Shown here in pieces: positions 10,611-20,025 of a stretch of 64,000 nt of DNA. The notes below the pieces were generated by a model. It worked only from the letters and a program-made list of their open reading frames with translations. It searched no databases and was not told where the DNA came from. This DNA is from Litoditis marina. Its lineage: Eukaryota > Nematoda > Chromadorea > Rhabditida > Rhabditidae. Position numbers and translations under genes: made by a program. Within the stretch, counting starts at the first letter, position 1. Every line of letters starts with the position of its first letter. Location: assembly GCA_964036275.1 (NCBI GenBank), contig OZ038437.1, forward strand, positions 15,842,090-15,906,089, written 5' to 3'.

Positions 10611-13600
10611 CTAGTTAATAATACTTATTCGACTTGAAACTAACACAATATCCTTTGATTGACTATCCTCCGAGTTTTCTGGGTGGTACTTTCTCAGATG
10701 AGTTTGCAGTCCAATCTCGCCACGTAGACTTCTACTACACAAATGACATGACAGGGAGGTTACTCTGGAATGGAAGGGGTACTGTATAGTATAACAAACT
10801 ACAAACATCATTACAAAAATACAAATGCTAAACTACATGCTACATGCTAAAACAGGAAATTTGCTCTCATCTACACACTCTAGCTCTACCATAAAGATCC
10901 GGCCAACCTACTGGCCTACTGCAAAACTGGAATGACAGGGAAGTTACTCTGAAATAGAAGGGAATACTGTATAGGATAGCAAACTACAACCTGATCCATT
11001 CAGCCCAACGGCTCATTCTGAAATAAAAAGGGAGGCTGGGAAACACGGTATACAACCACATGACTGTTGTATTATCATATCCTAAATGCCTCACAGTTGT
11101 GACTTTTTCAAACAGAGGGGTTTCCCCCCCCCCCCCCCCCCTCAGCCATTATAAGGGGGTTTCGCCGGGGGGGGGGGGGGGGGGGGTTGCCCAAATCTTC
11201 GGACCAAAAACAGGGGGGGGGGGGGGGGTTTTCTCAAAACGCTGAGCATTTAGGGTATGTAGTATTATCCCCCCCCCCGCCAGGATATACTCCTAGTAAG
11301 GTCGTGAGCTCTCACGTCAAGATTCGGCCAACAGTCAAATCAAGATTCCTACTGCAAAACTGGCTGTCAATATGATGAGAGTTGGTAAGACTTAGACAAC
11401 TTCCAGCGGCTTGTGTAGCTGGCTGGCCCAATCTCGACGAGAGGCGTGCAGGGAAGAGACGCAGAGTGTCTGAGTATCATCGCGCTCTCTCCTTCAAGTT
11501 CTGTCGCTCATTTCTTACATACATTCATATTAATAACTTGTTGGACAGCCAAGCCACAAGTTGCACGCGTGCAACATTTTTAACGGGTGGGGGGGGGGGA
11601 AGGGTCGTGAAGGCCCTGCCAGAACCGGAAAATTTCCAAACTACGATGATTTTTTCGCCAATTAAGGTGAAATTCTCGCAAGTAAAGAATAATTTTTTAT
11701 TTTTCGGTGAATTTCTATTTTTCAAGGGAGAGGGGTCGCATCGGCGGAAGGGTCGGTCAATTTTGTTGGTCACCCCTGTTGACAGCAGAATCGCCATCAA
11801 AGAAATCCTGTTCTTTTCAATCCCGAAAATCAATAATGGTAATGGACCGACTTGTGTGTTTCGCTGTGTCTTTTTGCGTCGTAGCCGCGTCGGAATTCCT
11901 GGCGACAAATGACGCAATTGTACTTTCCATTCCAACACTCGCGCACGAAATCGTACATCTGGAATAGGCACTCTACCTAAACTCATACACCAGTAAGGTT
12001 CGACTGAGCGACGTAAATTAAGCCGTTTTAAGATGTAAATACGTGCAAATCCAAGATTTTCCATCAAAAGTAGACCGATTTTCAACTTTTCGACTAAAAA
12101 GTAGTCCGTTTTTCGAATTTTTGGGACTATTCGGACAATCTTGCTGGTGTATACCTAAACTCCTTTTTTGCCCAAAATGCGTCAAATAACTTCATACTGT
12201 ATGAAATATCGTTCTAACCTAATTTCGCTATACCTAAACTACCTGAATAGATATGATCTCGAAAAAGCATTAAAACTAATAAAACTCCGTATTAAAATCT
12301 GGTTGATCGTTATATGGAACAATTTTTGTATACAAATCATTGGAAACCAATCTGTATTCGAGGGGCTTTAAACGTGACAATTGACCAAAACGTACCAAAA
12401 GTACGACCATATTGTCGACTATGGGCTTTCCGCGGAGCAGTCTGGCCTTCATTCTTTCCATGATGGAAAGACGAACGGAATCTGGAAAAGAGAAGAGATT
12501 ATACTAATGCACGAATTGTAGTTTGATCCAACACATGTAATATGGAACTAAAAATCATCATGAAAACATACATACACTGGTAAAGGTCCAACCATTCGAC
12601 AAAAAGTAGTCCGTTTTCAGATTTACACCCGTGAAAATTAATAACTTTGAATCAAAATCAGATAAATTTCACCGTTCTCAGCGGAAAAAAAATCCGGGGG
12701 TTCCATAACTTTTCCAATATTTCTGAGTTTATTGGATGACTCACCTAGGAGACCAATGACTTTTTGGTTTTTCGGTGGAGAGGATGTTTAACTGTTCAAA
12801 CCCTCAAACCGCGGCGGTTTACACATGCAACCGGGTTGCATGCAACCCAAATTTGTCTTTTTTGTTATGTAAAGTGATTTTGGTTGCCTTTGAGGTGCAA
12901 CCCGGTTCCATTTGAAAGCGAACAGTGGATTTGTAGACATGCAACCCGGTTGCATGTGTAATTGGCCCAAAACTGACACCATCCCCCTTTTTATTTATAT
13001 CATCTTTTCAAAGTACTGGATACATTAACTTTAACGTTCGTAAATCTTTAACATTTGTTTTTACTTCTGACAACAAAGAACTGACCATGACTATTCTTCA
13101 TGACGAACTCTCGAACTTCTTGCTCATTGATCACGTAGACTGGTTGCGTCTTCTCTATTACTTCCTGCAATATTTGGTTGTTGACAAACATACAGACCAA
13201 AATAAAGTGAAATATTGAATTGTTGACAAACAACAATAAAATATGATCTTAAAGAAGGGACATTATGTGAACCAATAACAACGCTTCAGTCCTTTAAACT
13301 GCAATACGTGTCAATTGTACTTCAAAGGACCGATGCTTCGGAATTGGTCCACAAAATCGTCCCACTTTGAGCTGTTGACAAACAACATTAAAGTGAAATA
13401 TCAAGTTGTTGATGAGGAAATGAGGCGTGACCATTCTACAGAACGGGTACAAGCCGTTTTTTTTTCTTCAAAAATACGTTGCCCATCTGGTAACAGAAAC
13501 AGTGGTAACATAACGATCTTGAATCGTCAAATTTGAGAGAAGTGAACAACAAAGCCCTTTTCGTATTCTGGCCTAGTGGTCAAGGCTATTTTCCATCAAC

Positions 13601-16600
13601 AATCACGCACCAGTAAAACGTACGTTAAACTATCTGGTTATGCATCGAAAAACTTTCCAAAATTGACAAAAAACTACTTTTGATATTTTTCAGATTCCTG
13701 ACTGCTCGGACAGCTCCACTGAAGTCACGAATATCAATCAATCTATGCTTTTTTGCACGTACCTATACACCAGTAAGGTCCGATTTTTCTGCAAAAAAGA
13801 GCCCCTTTTATCATATAAAAAAACACCAGCAAGGTCCGACTAAGCGACAAAAAGTAGTCCATTTTTAGCTTCAAACAGGTGAAAATTGATGATTTCGCAC
13901 CAAAATCAAAGAAATCCTACAGTTTTCAGCAAAAAAGTAGTCCATTTTTTGAATTTTTCTGACTATTCGGACAACCTTACTGGCATATGCATTTAAATAT
14001 GAACGTGCAGTTCGATCGACATGCAACAGACGCACTAAACCATCACAGACATACGCCAGTAAGGTCTGACTGAGCGACGAAAATTTATCCGTTTTTAGAT
14101 GTAAACAAGTGAAAATTTAGAGTTTTTCATCAAATGTAGACCGATTTTCATCTTTTTCGGCTAAAGAGTAGTCCGTTTTTCGAACTTTTCTGACTATCCG
14201 GACAACCTTGCTGGTGTATGATCACAGAAGTAAATAACCTCACACGTACCTCACAATAGGAGAATTTGCTGAGGATTTCTTCCTTCAGGTCGTGATAGAT
14301 CATGTGCTTCTCTTTGTCGGCCATTGTAAGGAAAACACTGCAAAAAAACTAAGTTGAAAGAGATTTAGAAATAGAGACATCGAATGTCGTATGTGAAAGT
14401 GATACAGGGTACAATACAGTAGAAGTACATTGAATAGTCACGTGAAGTTATCATTCTAATGAGGCATCGTGCACATTGTCATTGCACGTTTCTGAGTTCT
14501 GCTGTTTTTAACTGTTTAACATGTTTCACGTGAAAGCGCAATTTACTAGCAGTATATGGGCCAATTACAGATGCAACCGGGTTGCATGCAACCAAAATGC
14601 AACCAGGTTGCATGTGTACGAACCCATTGGTTGCTTTTAAAGGCAACCAAAATCACTTAACATAACCAAAATGGTAAATTTGGTTGCATTTGAACGGCAA
14701 CCCGGTTGCAACTGCAAAGCAACCAATAGTTTTGTACACATGCAACCTGGTTGCATGCGTAATTGGCTCAGTAGGCCTATGACACCCCCTAAATCGGCAA
14801 CACTTCCCCAGCACCCAGCTGACTGGCCAGAGTGCTCATAAACTAAAACCTCGAACAGACAAAGCACTGACAAATCACAATTTAATACCATATTTTCTTC
14901 TATAAACTATATATTATTATATTTTACAATCGTATAGAAAAAACTGACAAATCGCATCCTTTGACCGGGCAAGTCCTCTGCTTCGTTAGAGGTATTCTAG
15001 CCGGGGGAGGCGTTTTCGTTAGTTTTCTCGCACCCATTTTCGAGAGACGAGATTCCGAACTGTCTTTCGCTACTGGCAATTGAAGTTTCGGCGAGCGGGG
15101 GAGATTCTTATTTTTCTTCTTCTTGTTATCTGCAAGAATTGAAATGAATTATACTTCAACAACTTTACCTAAAACGGCTCTCTTTTTACTTTCTGCCAAA
15201 ATCACTTTACATAACCAAAAAGTCTCATGGAAGACAAATTTAGTTGAATTTGAGATGCAACCCGGTCGCATTTGAAAGCAACCAATAGTACACATGCAAC
15301 CCGGTTGCATGTGTAAACCGCCACCAATCTATGACAACCCATTTCCGTACGTTTCCTCCACCTTTGAAGAAATAAAACTCAGAAAACGGAGAAAACATAT
15401 ATTCACATTCAAGTGCGAAATTAAATAATTTTCGAACAATAATCAATAATTCTCATATATGCAAGTAACTCACCCTTGAAACTAACTGTATCAATAAATT
15501 CCACATCATCATTAGAATAGAAAGAAGTGGGAATGTTTGAAACGTCTTCGTGGACTGAAATAAAAAGTAATAAATGATTAAATAAATAAACAACCCGAAA
15601 ACCACAACTCTTACTTTCAAGATTCAAGATGAAATTCTACTTGAAATTGAGCATCGAGTGCGAACGCTTCAACAAACAGAAACAAAACTTCGATTCGGAT
15701 CTTCTTTCTGGGCGTGAACCGTACTGAGTAATCACATTGACCACATGGGAGTTGTTCAAACTGTTGAGACTATACCCGGTTGCATGTGGACAGATACAAA
15801 ACTTTGTTTTTCAAATGCAACCAAATTTGTCTTTTCGGTTATGTAAAGCGATTTTGGTTGCATTTGAAAGCAACCAATGGTTTTGTACACATGCAAACCG
15901 GTTGCATGTGTGATTGGCCCTACATTTCTGAAACTGACCGTAAACAGAGGTACCTTGCAGTTGGTCGCACTGTGGAAAATAGCAGTCCATGTTCATGTTT
16001 TCGAGTTGAGACTGGGAACAATCACTGAAACATGAACGCAATAAGACGGTGAATGTAACCGGGTTTTTAGGTAACCTAACAAGTTTCTGGTTACCCTTTT
16101 TCAGGTTACCTAGTAGGTAACCTAAAATGAAAAACCGGTCACCTGTCTGTCCAACACAAAATATAGTTTTTAACCGTTAGTTTGTACGGTTGGTCCAATA
16201 AAACTCGAACGCACAAACCAGTAAGGTCCGAATATTCGACATAAACAAGTGCGTTTTCACATTTATAAACGTTAAAACCCGTGATTTCGCATCAAGGGTA
16301 GGCCAGTTTCTCCCAAATCGGCGAAAATGGGTCTTTTTTCTGAATATTTCTGACTGTTCGGTCAATTCCTGTAGTTTTCCGAATAGACAGGAAATTTTTT
16401 TTCCTTTTTTTTTCAGATTTTCTGGACATTTCGCCAAATTTGTGTATATGCTCACCCATACACCAGTAAAGTCTGACTAAGCTACAAAAAGTAAGCCGTT
16501 TTCAGATGTGAACACGTGAAAATTCAGAATTTTTCATCAAAGGTAGACCGATTTTCATGTTTTCGGCTGAAAAGTAGTCCGTTTTTCGAATTTTTCTGAC

Positions 16601-17633
16601 TATTCGGACAACCTTGCTGGTGTATGTGCTCACCTGTATCCATAATTGTAATTGTCACCGGATAGGACCTCCATGTTCATGTTTTCTAATTGAGGCTGGG
16701 AATAATCACTAAAAATAAGCATAATAAGGTGGAACCGGGTGTTTCGTTAACCCTACCAGGTTACTTTAACCAGATTACCTGGTTATCCCTTTTATATCTT
16801 GCGGTTTTGCTAACTCTCTGGACCAAATCTCAATTCTCAAAATATTCTCTCTTTCTTCAATCCCAACCAATAAGATCGTGTCTAGCGTGCATACACCCAC
16901 AGAACGATCCTGATACACATACTCTTATTATCTTCAGTGATCTCACACACACACACCAACACCAATGAGCTTCGACTATTTATCAACATCTCGGAGAATT
17001 CTACGATCCGGCCGCGTCCGAGATCGCGGCCGGGTCGCTGAATTCTCCGTGATCGCCCCGCCTCGCATTTGACCAATATACGTCTAATTTCGAACCATTA
17101 TTTCAAAAATGTTCTGAACATTTAAATTTAACATTGTTTCTGGTGTATCTCTACGTCTTTTCTCTCTTCTTAAGGCTCTCAACGAGCATGTGGTAATCCT
17201 CCAGGAGATTCCCACCCTTTATTGCTAGATTTTCACTGAATTCGTATGAAAGCTACTAGTTGTCAAGCCGAGGGCCCTACTTATCCACAGAAATCTTTGG
17301 CAACTTCTACTGATCGAATGGCCGAGAAACGGGCTAATTCTCTCCGAAAGCAAGAAAGTCGGTCTAGTTTTCTATGAATAATCATTACTTTTATGTGTTT
17401 ACGATTACAAACGGACTTCTTTTTGATGGTTAGACCTTACTGGTGCATGCTTACCTGTATTCCCCGTAGTAATTCTCGCCGCAGTTGTCACCAGACGCGA
17501 GTGACTGGTTCGATTCGGGAAGGGCCAACAAAAGGGCCACAGGGCTGGGAGGAACCAGTGGTCGGGAGGGCAAAACGGTGGAAATAGGAGGCAGTTGCAC
17601 CGGGTTAGGGGAATAGTAGGCATTATCCTCCAT
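10611..17633 (-). CDS. Three-finger C2H2 zinc-finger protein, 373 residues
   Basis: Ten exons on the minus strand: 17633-17455, 16708-16634, 16024-15954, 15554-15474, 15129-14949, 14337-14250, 13164-13065, 12481-12396, 11958-11852, 10764-10611. They total 1122 bases with every phase matching. The ATG lies directly after a CTTTTCCAG acceptor, so trans-splicing at the start codon is likely. Residues 1-135 are Pro-, Asn-, Tyr- and Gln-rich with an exon-encoded repeat (SDYSQPQLENMNM / SDCSQSQLENMNM). A Lys-rich stretch (KKKKNKN) at about 137-143 could be a nuclear signal. Finger 1 (189-211, C-x4-C-x12-H-x3-H) is split by the intron between 15129-14949 and 14337-14250. Finger 2 (302-322, C-x2-C-x12-H-x3-H) is in 11958-11852. 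Finger 3 (329-350, C-x2-C-x12-H-x4-H) is in the last exon, followed by TAG at 10613-10611. A DNA- or RNA-binding regulator is the family expectation; the target is unknown. It lies just upstream of, and may splice into, paralogue A. Confidence 0.8.
10928..10993. repeat. Copy of the terminal zinc-finger exon's acceptor region
   Basis: Matches 10744-10808, including the minus-strand TTTCAG followed by AGTAACTTCCCTG. The coding part is not carried on, so this is a decoy 3' splice site about 185 bases upstream of the real one. Confidence 0.65.
11072..11255. repeat. Small inverted-end element carrying long G and C runs
   Basis: Ends CATATCCTAAATGCCTCA and TGAGCATTTAGGGTATG. Inside are C18 (11124-11141), G20 (11167-11186) and G16 (11213-11228); C10 follows at 11269-11278. 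Confidence 0.6.
11550..11778. mobile_element. hAT-like MITE, same family as 9620-9843, inverted
   Basis: Right end TTGGTCACCCCTG intact, left end eroded (CAAGCCACAAGTTGCACGCG). Flanks TGGACAGC and TTGACAGC are an imperfect 8-bp duplication. Contains a G10 run. Lies between the last two exons of the zinc-finger gene. Confidence 0.7.
11988..12155. repeat. ACACCAGTAAGGT family element
   Basis: About 170 bases with inverted ends CACCAGTAAGGT / CCTTGCTGGTGTAT and internal AAAGTAGTCCGTTTTTCGAA. Intron of the zinc-finger gene. Confidence 0.75.
12812..12971. mobile_element. ATGCAACCGGGTTGCAT-family MITE
   Basis: ACACATGCAACCGGGTTGCA at the left, GGTTGCATGTGTAATTGGCC at the right, TTATGTAAAGTGATTTTGG centre. 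Confidence 0.75.
13249..13369. repeat. GGACGATTATGTGG palindrome, copy 5
   Basis: TTAAAGAAGGGACATTATG and AAATCGTCCCACTTTGA arms; intron of the zinc-finger gene. Confidence 0.8.
13764..13988. repeat. ACACCAGTAAGGT family, two left ends nested
   Basis: TACACCAGTAAGGTCCG at 13768 is followed 50 bases later by AACACCAGCAAGGTCCGAC and one complete body ending CCTTACTGGCATATG. Confidence 0.65.
14043..14222. repeat. ACACCAGTAAGGT family element
   Basis: ACATACGCCAGTAAGGTCTG to CAACCTTGCTGGTGTATG; just before (in gene sense, after) exon 14337-14250. Confidence 0.75.
14412..14560. repeat. TCACGTGA (E-box) TIR element
   Basis: AATAGTCACGTGAAGTTATC...GGCATCGTGCACATTGTC...CATGTTTCACGTGAAAGCGC. CACGTG sits in each terminal repeat. 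Intron of the zinc-finger gene. Confidence 0.75.
14558..14771. mobile_element. ATGCAACCGGGTTGCAT-family MITE, full length
   Basis: Left end GGCCAATTACAGATGCAACC, right end GGTTGCATGCGTAATTGGC. Sits between exons 15129-14949 and 14337-14250 of the zinc-finger gene, i.e. in the intron that splits finger 1. Confidence 0.8.
15186..15328. mobile_element. ATGCAACCGGGTTGCAT-family fragment
   Basis: AAAATCACTTTACATAACC to AACCCGGTTGCATGTGTAAACC; right half of the family. Confidence 0.7.
15768..15930. mobile_element. ATGCAACCGGGTTGCAT-family fragment
   Basis: ACCCGGTTGCATGTGG to CCGGTTGCATGTGTGATTGGCCC. Confidence 0.7.
16054..16190. mobile_element. GGTTACC-family fragment
   Basis: TGTAACCGGGTTTTTAGG through TAGTTTTTAACCGTTAGTTTG; left half of the family. 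Confidence 0.6.
16205..16440. repeat. ACACCAGTAAGGT family, diverged
   Basis: AACCAGTAAGGTCCGAATATTCG with GTAGGCCAGTTTCTCC body; the right end is weak. Confidence 0.5.
16453..16628. repeat. ACACCAGTAAGGT family element
   Basis: CCCATACACCAGTAAAGTCTG to GGACAACCTTGCTGGTGTATG; ends six bases from exon 16708-16634. Confidence 0.75.
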
Positions 17634-17642
17634 CTGGAAAAG
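17634..17642 (-). promoter_or_regulatory. Probable trans-splice acceptor for the zinc-finger gene
   Basis: CTTTTCCAG on the minus strand, immediately before ATG. No upstream exon is visible, so a spliced leader would attach directly at the start codon, as is common in nematodes. Confidence 0.5.
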
Positions 17643-18335
17643 ATTAACAAAAATATAACTATACATCATATAATCAATGAGTTACTCTTTAACAACATGA
17701 TTTTAATCATCTATTTAATACTTATTGCAATTTCCTTTCTCCGTTCCTTTAATAAACACAAAGACTACACCGTCTCCAGAAGAAAATCAATTGTAAACGT
17801 GAAAAGCCGAAATTCGTCTGATCATATTAAATATGACGGTAATATCGCAAAAAGAGCGTATTACGAAATAACCAACAATAATCGCGACTATTCGGCCAAT
17901 CTTGTCCTGATATCGGTGAAAAACATAGAAACGATAGAGGAGGGTGGTATACGAAGTTCCCATAAACTTTGCTACGTCCTTAAACAGTGAACATAACAGA
18001 AAACTGAACAGAAACAGTAATGAAATGTGACAAAAACCGCATTTAGCTATTATTGATCGAGGACTGAAAATGATTGATTATTTGAATTTTCGATGTTCCC
18101 GCGCACACCCATACAATGTCGCAGTGGCGCGCGATTTCCATTTCTCACTTCATTCTTTTTTTATCATTCCTAAGTGCTATTTCGAACGGTTTAGTAAGTG
18201 TGAAAAAGGCTGAATGAGCAGTAAGGGTCTCACCACGGAGACCCGGATGTTCAGTCGTGGAACTGAACTAGCGAGTTTCCAAGCGAGCTTTTCTTTATCC
18301 AGGTTTTTCGTCAACAGTGTGTGTTATGCTCAGCG

Positions 18336-18850
18336 ATGTGCGGGGCGCACGACAGAATTCCGACTGTCGGCATCTCCCGACATGTCGCGACGAAATTCAA
18401 ATTTTAGCACTTTTGCGGCAATTTGAGGTGTAAACACATCCCGATCACTTCAATATAGTATTATACATATGAATAAACGTTCATAATACACGAATTTCAT
18501 GAAAAAAGGTAGATTTTCATGTTTTAAGGCCAAAAAGGCATTACAATAGAATCAAGTACATAATGGTTCTGAATAAACAAAATCACGCCGATTCATTTGA
18601 AAATCTAGTATTTGCCGAAATAATGTTAGAATTTATCAAAAAAAAAGTGAAATATCGTTTTATTGTTCATTACACTTTTGGAATGCTCAAAATTTCACTC
18701 ATATTTGAGAAGAAATGCCAAGAATTTGAAAAGATTTTTCCCGCCGTCGCGACATGTCGGGCATGATTCAGGCACTCCGACAGTCGGGCCGTTTTTCGAC
18801 TGTTTTGGCGATTTCGTCGAATTTTGTCGTGGACGGAATTGGTGCTGAGT
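18336..18850. repeat. Inverted repeat inside the long transposon
   Basis: CCGACTGTCGG and CCCGACATGTCGCGACG motifs at 18358-18393 recur inverted at 18745-18790, with weaker similarity outward. About 0.5 kb in total. Confidence 0.45.
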
Positions 18851-19319
18851 GTTATTTTATTATGCGTTTTAATGGTATTTTAAGTACGTTACACTCTTCA
18901 TACGGCTTCCCTTCCCAGCCGCTTCATTCAACAATCTCTATTCGGCCGGTATTTTCCCATTTCAGTCACTTTTCACCAAAATTATTAAAATTGGCAGTTC
19001 AGCGCTAATTTTCATCAACTTAAATCCAATTTTTTCACTGGCGTATTTGAGGCAATTTCCTTCTCACTGGCTTTGTTTGCATTTTTCCCTTTTGTGTGCA
19101 CTAAGTAGGGCGTTCCACGCAACTTATTTACATCATAGGTCTCTTTTTCCGCAATTTGTAAAAGCTTGTTCGAGCATTTTCTCGTCGCTCGAGGTTTGAT
19201 CATAATGGTTGACATTCCCTATGCTGGTTCTCTTAACCAATGGTCAGGCTAACATTTCGTTTATACTTGTGGTAAATCGCAGTTGACTTCGGAACTTCTC
19301 TCACCCTACCCCAACCCTG

Positions 19320-19724
19320 TTGTATTGTGCACTGTTATTCCTGACCTACCGTGCTATCACACCGAAGACCGTCGCTCCACGAAAATCCGAGATCATCAAT
19401 TCGTCGACATCTACGCCAACGCCACGGATGACATCGCTGAAAATAGATTTCGCCCTTGTCTTTGGCCTTCAATTACCGCTAGCCAGGCCGCTGTTACTAA
19501 TCTTCTACGCCAGTCTGATCGTTATTTCTACCACCTTTCTGCTGCTCCCACTGGACAACCACCCCCCTTCCCTCCCCCCTGCGGTATTTATGGACTCCCA
19601 CAATTGTGCCTGTTTTGTTCGCGTTTCTCTTTCCTTCTTTAAACTTTTGAAAATTACTGTGAGGTGCGTTACTATTACCAGAGACCCCGTGTGTGGATGG
19701 GTGTGTTTTCGTAAGTTCACATAA
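19320..19724 (+). CDS. Unidentified open frame inside a TIR transposon
   Basis: 134 codons with C-rich third positions, unlike the AT-rich surroundings. The frame contains PKTVAPRKSEII and a hydrophobic stretch (PLLLIFYASLIVISTTFLLL), then a Pro-rich tail. It lies in the long transposon copy 18171-21951. It does not resemble a transposase I know and might be captured host exon sequence. Another frame over the same bases (19283-19642) is also open, so coding is uncertain. Confidence 0.2.
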   Translation: MYCALLFLTYRAITPKTVAPRKSEIINSSTSTPTPRMTSLKIDFALVFGLQLPLARPLLLIFYASLIVISTTFLLLPLDNHPPSLPPAVFMDSHNCACFVRVSLSFFKLLKITVRCVTITRDPVCGWVCFRKFT

Positions 19725-19824
19725 CGGATAGTTCCATTCCTTCGCGAGTTTACTATGTTTTGTCCTAAAAACCCTCGGTAATAATGTTTAAATTGTCGTT
19801 TTGTACTTTCTCTGTACGATTTGG

Positions 19825-20025
19825 ATATTGGCTCTCGATGCCACGTTAGGGCTCTCGACGCCTTTTACCTATAGTGATTGTGGCTCTCGAGGCTTTCCTG
19901 GTAGTTATTACGGCTCTCGACGCCTTCCACTGGTAGTGATTTTGGCTCTCGATGCCTTTCGCTGGAAATTATCATGACTCTCGATGACTTTTGATTTCTG
20001 TTCTCTCGGCTCTCTGTGCCGATTT
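19825..20025. repeat. Minisatellite, unit GGCTCTCGAYGCCTTT
   Basis: Six or seven imperfect units of about 30-35 bases, each starting GGCTCTCGA(C/T)GCC and containing a TGGTAGTGATT-like spacer. Confidence 0.75.

Noticed and set aside
11525..12085. 186-codon minus-strand frame
   Set aside because: It runs through a hAT-like MITE and an ACACCAGTAAGGT element. Only 11958-11852, in another reading context, is a real exon.
14924..15129. Reading the 15129 exon as the 3' end of a separate gene with TAA at 14926-14924
   Set aside because: A donor at 14948 joined to the next exon rebuilds an exact C2H2 finger in phase.
17595..17990. 131-codon plus-strand frame with a hydrophobic stretch
   Set aside because: Its start is antisense to the first zinc-finger exon and the rest is AT-rich, with no splice support.
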